A stretch of 64,000 nucleotides of DNA, taken from positions 558,001 to 622,000 of the forward strand of contig NZ_BIFS01000001.1 of assembly GCF_003967555.1 (NCBI RefSeq), written 5' to 3'. The stretch comes from Dictyobacter kobayashii. Its GTDB lineage: Bacteria; Chloroflexota; Ktedonobacteria; Ktedonobacterales; Ktedonobacteraceae. Shown in pieces: positions 1-9,356 of this stretch (positions within the stretch are counted from its first letter, which is position 1; each line of letters begins with the position of its first letter). A model generated the notes under the pieces. That model made no database searches. It saw nothing but the letters and a program-made list of their open reading frames with translations, and had not been told where the DNA came from. Position numbers and translations under genes: made by a program.

Positions 1-635
1 GGATTCTAGAAGAATTTGGGCAGGTCAAAATCATGATGGTACTTAGAAATCCAGTAGATCGAGCATATTCTCTGTACTTGATGATGATTAGAGAGGGATA
101 TGAGAGGCTTGATACATTTGAAAAAGCCTTAGAAGCCGAGGAGGCAAGATATAAGGATCCTGATTTTAAAATGAACAACCCATATTTTTTCCCTGACTAC
201 TTGTATTTCTACAGTGGGCTGTATAGCGAACAGGTACAACGTTATATTGACTTATTTGGGCGGGAAAGAGTCTTTCCCATATTGTTTGATGATGTATCTA
301 AACATCCTGAGCGTACCTTTCAAGAAATTTGCCAATTTTTGGAGGTAGACCCCAGCTTTGTGCCCAAATTTGATCACTTACACAAAAAGGCACGTCCGTA
401 TTCAATTCCACTCCAATATTTTTTTCGTACGCGCTTGTTCCAGGATAAATATTCGCGTATGCTGATAGGTTCTCAATCCCGAACAGCAATCAGGGAACGG
501 CTTTTAAAATGGAATCGCACAGATAACGTCGCGCCAATGTCCAAAGACACTCGTACAATGCTCACAAAAAAATATCGAGAGGACATTTTAGCGCTATCTC
601 AAATCATCGGACGTGACTTGTCTCAGTGGCTGTAA
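1..635 (+). CDS. PAPS-dependent sulfotransferase, C-terminal part (cut by window edge)
   Basis: The frame is open from the window edge (first full codon at 3), so the N-terminus with the 5'-phosphosulfate loop is missing. The segment RNPVDRAYSLY, just after the first visible Met at 33, fits the 3'-phosphate-binding motif of PAPS-dependent sulfotransferases (R-x-P-x-x-R-x-x-S). The remaining 200 or so residues, rich in Tyr/Phe with a late DDV and FL-EV segment, fit the bacterial sulfotransferase fold. The family moves sulfate from PAPS onto a hydroxyl or amine, often of a glycan. The window also encodes PAPS synthesis (14151, 14959) and a likely PAP phosphatase (2415), so a role in sulfating the glycan made by this locus is inferred. 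The acceptor cannot be read from the sequence. Confidence 0.85.
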   Translation, partial: ILEEFGQVKIMMVLRNPVDRAYSLYLMMIREGYERLDTFEKALEAEEARYKDPDFKMNNPYFFPDYLYFYSGLYSEQVQRYIDLFGRERVFPILFDDVSKHPERTFQEICQFLEVDPSFVPKFDHLHKKARPYSIPLQYFFRTRLFQDKYSRMLIGSQSRTAIRERLLKWNRTDNVAPMSKDTRTMLTKKYREDILALSQIIGRDLSQWL

Positions 636-709
636 TTGTTCAAAATCAAGGGCCTGCCATTCAATCGTGTGAGCGACGTTGTCTAGCAGGCTTCTGCGTT
701 TCCGCATAA

Positions 710-739
710 CTGATCAGTTGCCAATTGCTGATCAGTTGC
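710..739. repeat. Tandem 12-bp repeats with TGATCA cores in the promoter region
   Basis: CTGATCAGTTGC occurs at 710-721 and again at 728-739, 18 bp apart, with a third GTGATCAGC at about 757. The first copy sits in the 12-bp palindrome AACTGATCAGTT. The repeats lie in the 183-bp gap between the sulfotransferase and the epimerase, so they could be operator sites. No partner regulator is apparent. Confidence 0.35.
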
Positions 740-818
740 GACTACGCTAGCCGCGAGTGATCAGCGTTTATGATTGTCTTTTATTGTATATGTATGGCTG
801 AAATGAAAGGAACGTAGC

Positions 819-1741
819 ATGCGTTGTATTGTTACTGGAGGTGCTGGTTTCATTGGCGGACATCTGGTAAATGGTCTTCAGAACTGTGGTCATGAAGTTT
901 TAAGTATAGATATCCTCCATCGAGAAATGCCTGATAAGCAAGGAGTGGATGTTGATATTTGTGATAGCCAACAATTGCAACGCGTTTTTGCGGACTTCCA
1001 GCCACAAGTAATTTTTCATCTTGCAGGAGTAGCTGATGCACGCGCTGCTTTAATTGATCCGATACGTGCTGTCCATATAAATATTACAGGAACGACTTGT
1101 GTTCTTCAAGCAGCACAACAAATCAATGCTACAAGGGTGGTGATTGCAAGTAGTTGTTGGGTCTATAATGCTATGCATGACGGCCCCATCGACGAAAACA
1201 CACAATTTCTATCCGCAGGCGGGGGCACATCTATACGAGCTCGATGATCGCCCGTGAACTATTAGCTCACGATTTCCAACGACTCTATGGATTACCTTTT
1301 ACTATTTTTCGTTATAGTCCAATCTATGGACCACATATGTGGCCAGGCCTGGCACTGAATGCATTTATTAATGCAGCAAAAGAAGGAGGTCCAATTATTA
1401 TATTTGGGGATGGATATCAAACCAGATCTTTTCTACACGTAGATGATTTAGTGGATGCTTTTGTTAGGTCCCTAAATGATAACGCCCAAAATGAAGTTTA
1501 TAATCTTGAGGGGCCACAAAATATTACTGTAAATGAATTAGCAGAGAAAGTATCTTGTGCTTTCGGAGGCATCGAAATTGTACATTATACCGATGATAAT
1601 CGCCGTGGAGAATTACGGCCCACTAATGATCGTATCGTTTCACAAGAGAAGGTAAAACACAGCTTAGGCTGGATTCCACGTATAAGTATAGATGAAGGAA
1701 TACAGAAGCTCCTTACCACTAATAGTAGAGGTTCTAAATAG
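819..1741 (+). CDS. NAD-dependent epimerase/dehydratase (extended SDR), frameshifted
   Basis: The N-terminal half has the dinucleotide-binding motif TGGAGFIG at residues 7-14 and a conserved IASSCWVY strand. The C-terminal half begins in another frame with HIYTSSMIARE and has the FRYSPIYGP segment typical of nucleotide-sugar epimerases. The halves join if one G is missing from the GGGGG run at 1221-1225. The total of 923 nt is one short of a codon multiple, giving about 307 residues, normal for the family. The product should interconvert or dehydrate a nucleotide sugar for the surface glycan. Oddly, the catalytic YxxxK reads Y-T-S-S-M, so the active-site Lys is replaced by Met. The next gene starts 12 bp downstream, suggesting an operon. 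The substrate is unknown. Confidence 0.8.
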
Positions 1742-1753
1742 ATATTAAGTGAG

Positions 1754-2440
1754 ATGAAGATGTTTCAGCAGACTAACATTCAGGCTATTCTCTTTGATTA
1801 TGATGGTGTTGTTGTAAACATGGATAAAACATTAGCACTCAAGGCAGCTGATGACCACTACGCTTCATTCATCCTCCCTCCTCTAACGGTTCTCACTGAT
1901 CTTATTTATAACAACCCATTCAATACAGAATTAGATCTTGGAAAAATAAGTATTGAAGAATTACGTGAACGATTACGCGTACAGGCATGGAAAGGAGATA
2001 AAGAAAGTTGGTCTCAATGGTGGGAAGCGGTTGATAATTCCTATAAAATCTCCCAGCCAATGCAAAAATTGCTCTCAAAACTTCATTCAAAATATCGCCT
2101 AGGATTGATTTCTGATAACCACATTGGCTTTCGGAGATGGTTAGAATCGAGGCCGGATATTACCCAATACTTTGACACCATAGTTTGTTCAGCGGAAGAG
2201 GGTATAAAAAAGCCTGATAAGCGTATCTTTCTCCATGCGATGCATGAAATTCATTCAACCTTTGCAACAACGATTTTTATTGATGATTATCAAGCAAATG
2301 TTATCGCAGCTAGAACCTTTGGGATGCCTGCTATTCATTTTCGTACATACACCCAGATGCAAGAAGAATTACAGAAAATCCTAGGGAGCCTTTGCAAGTA
2401 TAAGGGAGATTATCATGCAATTACAAAAAGAGCATTATGA
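1754..2440 (+). CDS. HAD-superfamily phosphatase (subfamily IA type)
   Basis: This 228-residue protein has the four HAD motifs: FDYDGVV near residue 14 (nucleophile Asp and acid Asp), LISDN near 118, KKPDKRIF near 154 (Lys) and FIDDY near 174. The region between the first two is helical, as in a C1 cap. It lies 12 bp after the epimerase and overlaps the start of the next gene by 26 bp, so it is probably co-transcribed. HAD-IA enzymes remove phosphate from small sugar or nucleotide phosphates. The context suggests a sugar-phosphate substrate, but GmhB is separately present at 3413, so this one is not needed for that step. Confidence 0.8.
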   Translation: MKMFQQTNIQAILFDYDGVVVNMDKTLALKAADDHYASFILPPLTVLTDLIYNNPFNTELDLGKISIEELRERLRVQAWKGDKESWSQWWEAVDNSYKISQPMQKLLSKLHSKYRLGLISDNHIGFRRWLESRPDITQYFDTIVCSAEEGIKKPDKRIFLHAMHEIHSTFATTIFIDDYQANVIAARTFGMPAIHFRTYTQMQEELQKILGSLCKYKGDYHAITKRAL

Positions 2441-3188
2441 TGCAATGGATATTGCCAGGCAAGCGGGGAAGTTATTACTTTCATTGCAACAGAGGCTAGA
2501 GACAGAAGGCTATCCAGCAAAAGAGATAAAGGCGCAAGGTGATAAGTTATCGCACAATTTTATTCTGAATGAACTTTCTAAACGGTATCCTCATGATCCA
2601 GTCCTTTCGGAAGAAGGACAAGACGATAAGTCTCGTTTAGAAAGTCATCGTGTATGGATCATTGATCCATTGGATGGAACAAGAGAATTTGGGGAAGCAG
2701 GGAGAAGCGACTGGGCCGTTCATGTGGCGCTAGCACTTGATGGGGAACCAAAAAGTGCAGCTGTTGCTTTACCCGCATGTGATTTGGTATTAAACACCTT
2801 TGCTCCACCAACCCTTAGTCCACGCATATCACGTCGTTTGCGTATTGTTGTAAGTAGAACAAGAGCACCTCAATTTGTATCTGCTCTTGCTCAACAGCTT
2901 AATGCAGAGTTGATTGAAATGGGATCAGCAGGAGTAAAAGCAATGGCAGTTGTGCGTGGTGAAGCGGATGTTTATATTCATGCAGGCGGGCAGTTCGAAT
3001 GGGACTCGGCTGCTCCAGTTGGCGTAGCAAGATCAGCTGGTGTTTATACGTCTCGCATCAATGGAACAGAATTAAAGTATAATCAGCCCAATCCATGGCT
3101 TCCTGACCTGCTTATATGTCGCCCTGAGATCGCGGATCATATACTGCGGGTAATTTCTCTTCTCATTGAAAAAAGCACCTCTTCATAA
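2415..3188 (+). CDS. Inositol-monophosphatase-fold phosphatase, CysQ-like (3'(2'),5'-bisphosphate nucleotidase)
   Basis: The 257-residue protein has the metal-binding signature WIIDPLDGTREF at about residues 78-89, an upstream SEEG at about 67-70, and a late WDSAAP segment, together diagnostic of the IMPase/CysQ family. ATG at 2415 is preceded by AAGGGAG with good spacing and overlaps the HAD gene by 26 bp. The TREF form of the motif is common in CysQ-type enzymes, which hydrolyse PAP, the inhibitory by-product of sulfotransferases. With a sulfotransferase and PAPS-forming genes in the same locus, PAP recycling is the best guess. Plain inositol or sugar phosphatase activity is the alternative. 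Confidence 0.8.
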   Translation: MQLQKEHYDAMDIARQAGKLLLSLQQRLETEGYPAKEIKAQGDKLSHNFILNELSKRYPHDPVLSEEGQDDKSRLESHRVWIIDPLDGTREFGEAGRSDWAVHVALALDGEPKSAAVALPACDLVLNTFAPPTLSPRISRRLRIVVSRTRAPQFVSALAQQLNAELIEMGSAGVKAMAVVRGEADVYIHAGGQFEWDSAAPVGVARSAGVYTSRINGTELKYNQPNPWLPDLLICRPEIADHILRVISLLIEKSTSS

Positions 3189-3412
3189 AAAATTGGTCAA
3201 GCGTTTGGTGCGAATGAGAATGGACATGAAAAAGGTATCAGTTCTTACTCGACACTTCTTATATGAATGGATAGATTTCCCTTCAGATCTCTCCTAGAGA
3301 TCCAGAGCAACATTGGATATTCAACTAATTAGCAGAACAAACCGATACGTGGCTGGAACAATCGCGCAAGGTTGTACAAGGGTTTAGATCAGCTGGTCTC
3401 GGTTGTTCAAGA
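3189..3412. other. 224-bp spacer with no clear gene
   Basis: No start with a good ribosome site was found. A short stretch before 3413 reads open in frame with gmhB (about 3330-3412) and looks mildly coding-like, so gmhB might start earlier or carry a remnant of another gene. I could not assign it. Confidence 0.3.
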
Positions 3413-3994
3413 ATGGGTAATCAAAGTGTTATGTCAACAGTTTTTTTAGATCGAGATGGAGTCATCAATGAAAATAGATCCGATTATGTAAAGAATTGGA
3501 ATGAATTTTGTTTTTTACCAGGTGCACGCGAAGCAATTGCGAAATTAACTGTTGCGGGCCATCGAATTGTTGTTTGTTCAAATCAAGCTGGTATTGCTAC
3601 TGGTAGGCTCTCAGTCCAGTCCCTCAATGATATCCACCAACACATGCTTTCCGAAGTAGAAAAAGCAGGTGGACATATTGAACACGTGTATTATTGTCCA
3701 CACGGCAAGCACGAAGGTTGTGCTTGCCGTAAACCGCGCCCAGGTTTGCTCTTGCGTGCGTGCAAAGAACTCAACCTTGCCTTAACTGATGCTGTTTTTA
3801 TTGGAGATAATATAACTGATGTACAAGCTAGTTTTGCTGCAGGTGTATTGCCCATACTTGTATTGACTGGTTTAGGACTAGAACAGATCCAGCATCCTTC
3901 AAGCGCTGTGATTCAGCCGTTTCTAGTGAAAGCAAATTTATATCATGCTGTAGACGCTGTTTTGAATGGTATCTACATTTCAAAGTGTTCTTAA
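3413..3994 (+). CDS. gmhB: D-glycero-D-manno-heptose 1,7-bisphosphate phosphatase
   Basis: This 193-residue HAD protein has the GmhB pattern: FLDRDGVIN at about residues 11-19, CSNQAGIATG at about 60-69, the zinc-binding cluster YCPHG...CACRKPRPG (Cys-x-His then Cys-x-Cys) at about 99-117, and IGDNITD near 132. The family removes the C7 phosphate from heptose 1,7-bisphosphate. Here it sits next to an HddA kinase, which makes the GDP-heptose (alpha) branch likely. Neither Met 1 nor the in-frame Met at 3431 has a strong ribosome site, so the start is uncertain. The next gene follows after 29 bp. Confidence 0.9.
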   Translation: MGNQSVMSTVFLDRDGVINENRSDYVKNWNEFCFLPGAREAIAKLTVAGHRIVVCSNQAGIATGRLSVQSLNDIHQHMLSEVEKAGGHIEHVYYCPHGKHEGCACRKPRPGLLLRACKELNLALTDAVFIGDNITDVQASFAAGVLPILVLTGLGLEQIQHPSSAVIQPFLVKANLYHAVDAVLNGIYISKCS

Positions 3995-4023
3995 CATACT
4001 TTGTGTTTTCAAAGGAGAAAAAA

Positions 4024-5072
4024 ATGCTGATTGCGAGAGCTCCAATGCGTATTAGTTTCGGGGGGGGGGGACAGATCTTGAGGCGTATTATGGAACATAT
4101 AAAGGTGTTGTAATTAATACTACTATTAATAAGTACTTCTATGCAGTTATTACAGATAGTGATACGGATGATCTACAGATAATTTCTGCGGATTACCACT
4201 CGTTTTTTCGTGTTACCTCTCAGCAAGAGCTCTTTTGGAATGGTGATCTAGCGCTTCCGCGTGCAATATTACACTATTTTGGGATCCGGGGTGGTATTCA
4301 CCTGTTTCTTGCCAGTGAAGTACCACCTGGCACAGGGCTGGGTTCATCCAGTGCGGCCGCCGTTACTCTGATACGAGCCCTTTCGACTCTTCTTGAACAA
4401 TCAATGACCAAATACCAGATTGCGGAAATCGCATCATTTATTGAAATAGACAAAATGAAGTTGCCCATTGGAAAACAAGATCAATACGCAGCAGCATTTG
4501 GAGGACTGAATAAATTTACCTTTACGGATAAAGGTGTTACAGTTGAAAGTCTAAAAATAGATCCTGATGTAATGAATACACTTGAAAAACGCCTGATGCT
4601 ATTTTTTATGGGTAATTCTCGCGAATCCTCCTCTATCTTAAAACATCAACAAAAATCGATACAGAATCATGATAGTAAAACTATACATGCATTGAATAAT
4701 ATAAAAGCAATAGCGGAAAATATGCAATGCTGTTTAGAGCATGGAAATCTTGATGAATTTGCACTACTAATGCATCATTCATGGCAAGAAAAACGTTGTC
4801 TTGCCCCGGGGCTCTCAACACCATTCATTGATAAGTGCTATAATCTAGCATTGCATAATGGTGCATTGGGAGGGAAAATCAACGGTGCCGGTGGTGGTGG
4901 TTTTCTTATGTTGTATAGTCATGAGGAAGCACAAAATGATATAACCCATAATTTAGAAGAATACGGTTTGAAACGAATGAACTTCCGTTTTGACAATCAG
5001 GGTGCCACTGTTCTACTTAATGTTACCAATTTTAACAATCTGAAGATTGACACGTATTCAGCAACATCTTGA
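4024..5072 (+). CDS. hddA: D-glycero-alpha-D-manno-heptose-7-phosphate kinase (GHMP kinase), frameshifted at an 11-G tract
   Basis: ATG at 4024 follows GGAG. The reading MLIARAPMRISF enters a run of 11 G (4060-4070). With 12 G it continues as GGGGTDLEAYY, the usual GHMP kinase start. The rest shows the ATP loop PPGTGLGSSSAA (from about 4324), KQDQYAAAFGG and the C-terminal GAGGGGFLM motif. The total of 1049 nt is one short of a codon multiple, giving about 349 residues, normal for HddA. The enzyme phosphorylates heptose 7-phosphate at C1 before GmhB and the guanylyltransferase HddC act. No HddC gene is visible in the window. The poly-G shift may be a read error or a slippage switch. Confidence 0.85.
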
Positions 5073-5085
5073 TGAGAAGGAGTGT

Positions 5086-5131
5086 ACAATGTTCTATTTT
5101 ACCCTTTTTACTGAGAACATTGTGATTTTTT
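5086..5131 (+). terminator. Probable rho-independent terminator after hddA
   Basis: ACAATGTTCT (5086-5095) pairs perfectly with AGAACATTGT (5114-5123) and is followed by a T run to 5131. The hairpin begins 13 bp after the hddA stop, marking the end of the heptose operon just before the IS region. The loop is long (18 nt), which lowers confidence. Confidence 0.5.
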
Positions 5132-5302
5132 CATTATCCTCCACAATTAAAAACCTCTTTAGTTGTTTACGGGTAATTATTTTGGCCTTCCCCGGCAATT
5201 AGTGTGTCCACTTGCTAAAAAACGAAGAAATGGAGAAAGGAGGCAGAGAACAAAAAGCACAGAGATGCAATACTTTTCAGTCGGGTAATCGACTTCGGAG
5301 GA

Positions 5303-6066
5303 TTAGAGGGCGTGGATGAGTCGCTGCTTGAGGAGGGAAGCTTTGCACAACCAAACATTTGTCTCTTGACCAATTTGAGCTTGTGTACCTGGGCCTCGAC
5401 GGGACCGTTGCTATAGATCTGTGTTGATCCAGCGGCAACGGGTTCTTTGTCACGGAGAATGCCGAGCGCAAAGCGTTGTAATTCCGGGATGCGGCTGTTC
5501 TGAACTCGCTCTAATCAGGCATCCAGGCGTTCTACTTCCCGTTTACACACCATTGTTAAGAATTCCTGGATCAGACCATAAGCCGTTTCAGCAGTCACGC
5601 TGACCTGTCAAAGAAACTGGAGGTTTTTTTGCTCTTCTTCCGTGAGATCTGTAGACGCTCGAATAAAGAGCCAGACAACAGCCTTGGCAGAGAACTGCTC
5701 GGCTGCCGATGGAGGAGCCGGGTCAGCCAATGGGCGACGGTTTCCTCGCAGGGTTTGTAAAAAGCGTCTCACCATGCGGGCAGATCCCTTGAAACCCTGT
5801 GCTTGGATTTCTTCAAAGATTTGCTGTCCCTCATGAATGCCTTCTTTCCAGCGATCCAGGACATAGGCTGCATAAGGATCAAAGATACTGCAGCGGTTGG
5901 GACGCCGGTAGCTAGGCAAATGTCGGCGCTGAGCCAGTGACGAACGGTTCGCTCAGAGGTGCCAACCCGATTGGCAATATCAACCTGTTTCATCCCCTGT
6001 GCCCACAGCAAGACGACTTGCTGGAAACGATCTTCTCGTTGCGCTTGATAGGTTCGTATTGTCAGC
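5303..6066 (-). pseudogene. ISL3-family transposase remnant (C-terminal half)
   Basis: Read on the minus strand, this has a helix-turn-helix segment (QVDIANRVGTSERTVRHWL), the RRPNRCSIFDPYAAYVLDRW region of ISL3 transposases, and near the end YSNGPVEAQVHKLKLVKRQM, the conserved ISL3 C-terminal block. The pieces are in different frames, with shifts near 5920 and further changes at 5490-5610, and the N-terminal half is absent. It ends at the left inverted repeat of the IS1182 element. It is a dead fragment that marks an old insertion downstream of the heptose genes. Confidence 0.75.
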
Positions 6067-6072
6067 GTCGGC

Positions 6073-7878
6073 GTAATTACGGTTCATCCTAGCATTTGAT
6101 CCTGGTGGCGAAGTCGCTCACATTTCAGGCTGCTTGCTTCATCACCCGTTTGAAAGCAGAGGTGCGCGTTTGTTCTGGCACATCTCCGCGCCAAAAGCTG
6201 GTCAACCGAACGAGGTTGATGGCCGCAGCCACCGCAATATGACCCAGATGTGTTTTGGGCAGGCCGATATAGCGCGAGCGGCGTAAGCCCATCGCCCGTA
6301 CTGCTTGCGAATGGGTTCCTTCGATCCCCGCGCGATGGCGATACGTGTCCTTAAACATGTCCGTCTGCTCGCGCCCACGAGCAGCACACAGTGCCTGCAT
6401 GAGCTCTCTGGGGTTATAAGGTCAGCGTCCGGCGGGTCGTTCCGGTACATAGGCTCTGGCTGGGACACACCTTGCAGTCGCTTTGCGAGAACTTGATCTT
6501 GATCAGCTCCTTGCCGGCCTCCTGAACCGGTGTCCAACTGGAACTGACATAGCCTTGCGGACAGGTGACCTGTTCGGCCTCCCAATCAATGCAGAAATGC
6601 GTGAGATCGTAGCCCGTCTCTGCTTGATACCAATGGGTCTTCATCGCCGGGCCAAGCAGATCCCCCCCTTCATCTGCTTGGCTTTGGACCAGGTTGGCGA
6701 CGGTGACATATCCTGAATCGACCAGATGTTGTTCTGGGAGGAGGTCTTTTCTGGCTAACTCCGCATGAATGTGTGAAACCACGCCCTCGTCGCTCAGTGG
6801 TGCAGCGGTGGTTTCGACGTGGGTGATCAGTTGGGGCGCCTCATCATCACAGGTTTGAGTGAAATGCACTTTGTAGCCAGTCCAGTAGGTTGCGCGCTTC
6901 TTCGCGTTGCGTGCATCAGGATCATAGGGCGACGTAATCATCTGGGCGGCGGGCACGGCTGGCTCACGCCGAAACGCGCCTCCCTGTTCGAGGGGCTCAA
7001 ATTGCTGCTCCCACACCGTGCGCAAGGTGTTGACGGCAGGCAGGGTCTTCATCCAGTCTAAGGCATCCGGAGCCTCGACTGCACTGAGTAAGAGCCGTCC
7101 ATCGGCTCCGACCTGGTTGGCGTACTGTTTGCGTTCCTGCTCATCTTTAGGCAAGTGTTCATGGCTGAGCCGCTCGCCATAGCGTTCGACCCAACTCATT
7201 GGGATATGAGCACACATCCATTCAGGCGCGACCTCAGCGAGCACATTGAGGACGTATACCATCGTCTGTGCCACGCAGAGCGTGCGGTTCAGGGAGCGAA
7301 TCCTGGCCAGAATATGGGTGGAGTCGGTGCGTTGTCGTCCACGCGCTTTGAGCCATCCTCCCTTCCGACAACCCTCCAGGAGCAGATCCAGCAAACGTTG
7401 CTCTGCATGGCCCTCCATCAGGCGGGAGCGGAATTCAGAAAGCACCGTATGATCGAACCCGGCATCCGTTAGTTCCAGGCTGAGTGCATATTTCCATGCC
7501 AATCGATCTCGTACCGCATCAGCGGCCTGGCGATCTGTTAAGCCTTCCATAAATTGAAAGATGGTCACGAGTGCCAGCCGCCACGGGGCGAAAGCGGGTT
7601 GGCCGTGGGTCGGAAACAGGTCGGCGAAGGCCTCATCCGTGTAAATGGTTCCTAACGTGTCACGTACCTGCATGAAGACATTGCCACGGAAAAGACAGTC
7701 TGAGCAATACGAACGACTTCTTCTGGAATCGGCGGAATCGGCAATAGTTTGAGCGACATAGGTGACCTCCCTATCGACATAACAACATGATCCATCTTCA
7801 CCCATCTTAGTTGATGAGTTCCAGGCTCTCTCTTTGACTTCGCCACCAGGATCAAATGCTGGGATGAACCGTAATTAC
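6073..7878 (-). mobile_element. IS1182-family insertion sequence, complete ends
   Basis: The ends are inverted repeats of about 43 bp starting GTAATTACGGTTCATCC (6073 onward, and the reverse complement ending at 7878), with one mismatch seen. GTCGGC is present on both outer sides (6067-6072 and 7879-7884) as a probable 6-bp target duplication. The element is 1806 bp and holds one transposase gene on the minus strand. It is inserted between an ISL3 remnant on the left and an IS110 remnant on the right. Confidence 0.85.
6125..7759 (-). pseudogene. IS1182-family transposase (two frame breaks)
   Basis: ATG at 7759 follows GGAGG. The protein starts MSLKLLPIPPIPEE and continues, after a frame change near 7691 (one C short), with LYTDEAFADLF-type sequence (here IYTDEAFADLFPTHGQPA), the TDRQAADAVRDR segment and the RRTLTL block. 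A second frame change near 6415 leads into RAGIEGTHSQAVRAMGLRR and HLGHIAVAAAINLVRL, the C-terminal IS1182 signature. The total of 1635 nt is a codon multiple, so the two shifts cancel. All family blocks are present in order, about 545 residues. It would be full length if the two changes are read errors, otherwise it is inactive. Confidence 0.85.
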
Positions 7879-7892
7879 GTCGGCGTTAATAG

Positions 7893-8192
7893 TGGCTGCG
7901 GGCCGCTCTTATTGAAGCAGCACACGCAGCCTCTCACTGCAAGCAGTGCTATCTCTCTGCCCAGTATCACCAGATCGCCTTTCGTCGCGGGAAGAAGCGA
8001 GCTGCCGTGGCTTTGGGGCATACGCTCCTCATTATTATCTACCACATCCTAGCTGAAACCAAGGAGTATCAAGAACTGGGAGCTAACTACCTCGGCCAGT
8101 TGGAGCGTCGAGGAAAAGAAAAGCGTCTCGTCCGTCAGCTCGAAAAGCTGGGGTTTGAGGTCTCTCTGACTCCTCTTGCTTCTCAAGGATAG
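7893..8192 (+). pseudogene. IS110/IS1111-family transposase remnant (C-terminal 99 residues)
   Basis: The frame is open from TGG at 7893 to TAG at 8190-8192. It reads WLRAALIEAAHAAS, then RRGKKRAAVALGHTLL and YHILAETKEYQELGANY, the C-terminal transposase_20 region of IS110-like enzymes. Stop codons lie directly upstream, and the N-terminal DEDD domain is absent. It abuts the right end of the IS1182 element. The 150 bp after it, up to the glycosyltransferase, holds nothing I recognise and may be the old IS end. Confidence 0.75.
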
Positions 8193-8343
8193 CCGGCTTC
8201 GGCAACCGCGCGATCTTTCGAGAAGACCTTCTTCTTCCCGAAGCAACTTCTGGTTTCGGCTCCTTTGTTATGCCTTTTTGGGGGTTCCATTGCCCTGCAG
8301 TCATTCTCCCTTTTTCAGAGGAGTTAGTGGAATTGTTTCTCTT

Positions 8344-9330
8344 TTATACTACTAATTTGTAGGGATGTGTAATTAATGCGACTAGCGCTTTTCGATATAT
8401 CTTGATTTTCATTCGGGCATCATTCTTTTTCTTACTGTTTTTGCTCATCAATACATGTCCAAATTCAAAGCATAGCACATGTAAGTAACTAAGTATCACG
8501 CAAAAGCGCAATAAAATAGCATATTGCTTGTAATACTTCTGAAAGAAGCGCAAAGTACTTTGCCAGTAGTATGTATGTCTCACTAAAGGAATCTGTTCCG
8601 AACTTTTCCCTCCATGATGCACTACTTGCCCAATGCCTACACACTCAATACTCCAGCCATGTTGTGTCGCCCGCATGCACCAATCGATTTCTTCGGAGTA
8701 CATTGGATATTTTTCATCCAGGGGACCAATATCTTGAAAAGTTTCCTGGCGAATTATCAGAGCAGCTCCCAACACCCATTCAACTGGAGTGCAAGCATCC
8801 TTAATAGGATTAATAATGGCATACCGTGAAAGTAGCCAACGCGGCAGATGCGCTTGCAAAGAAGGTGTATCAAAAAGCGTAATAATAAATTTAGGGAAGC
8901 GGCGGGGTACTTTTTGTAGCTTCCCTGCTGCATCAGTTAAATGAGGGCCAGCAATACCCACATTACTATGTTGATCAAGATATGCAATGAGAGTATTGAG
9001 CACATTTCCAACAAGTTCAGTGTCAGGATTCAAGAGAAAGAGATATCTTCCCCTTGCTATTTGTAAGCCTATGTTATTACATTTTGCAAAACCTAAATTT
9101 TCTTTTTGTGCTATAACGAGGACATTCGAGAACTCATGAAGCATTTCCAATGTGTTATCGTTACTATGTGAGTCGACGACGATGATTTCAACTGATAACT
9201 GATTTATTTCTGTTGGAACGTCTTTATCTGGTTGCACAATATATACAGGGGATCGGTGAATACTGAGTAAACAAGAACGCAGCAATTCAGCAACATTCCA
9301 ACTGACAATAATGATAGAAATATCAATCAC
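8344..9330 (-). CDS. Family 2 glycosyltransferase (rhamnosyltransferase-like)
   Basis: This 328-residue protein begins ISIIIVSWNVAELL, has EIIVVDSHSNDNT at about 48-60, the sugar-nucleotide/metal motif FLLNPDTELV at about 97-106, WVLGAALIIR near 180 and the catalytic-base region SEEIDWCMR near 212. This layout is the GT-A fold of GT2 enzymes in O-antigen and exopolysaccharide loci. A hydrophobic stretch near 270-290 may be a membrane anchor. It lies 26 bp after the exporter permeases on the same strand, which suggests one glycan synthesis and export operon. The donor sugar cannot be told. RmlB in the same run suggests a dTDP-deoxysugar. Confidence 0.85.
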   Translation of the reverse strand: MIDISIIIVSWNVAELLRSCLLSIHRSPVYIVQPDKDVPTEINQLSVEIIVVDSHSNDNTLEMLHEFSNVLVIAQKENLGFAKCNNIGLQIARGRYLFLLNPDTELVGNVLNTLIAYLDQHSNVGIAGPHLTDAAGKLQKVPRRFPKFIITLFDTPSLQAHLPRWLLSRYAIINPIKDACTPVEWVLGAALIIRQETFQDIGPLDEKYPMYSEEIDWCMRATQHGWSIECVGIGQVVHHGGKSSEQIPLVRHTYYWQSTLRFFQKYYKQYAILLRFCVILSYLHVLCFEFGHVLMSKNSKKKNDARMKIKIYRKALVALITHPYKLVV

Positions 9331-9356
9331 TGTATACCTCGATGGAAATTTGAATA

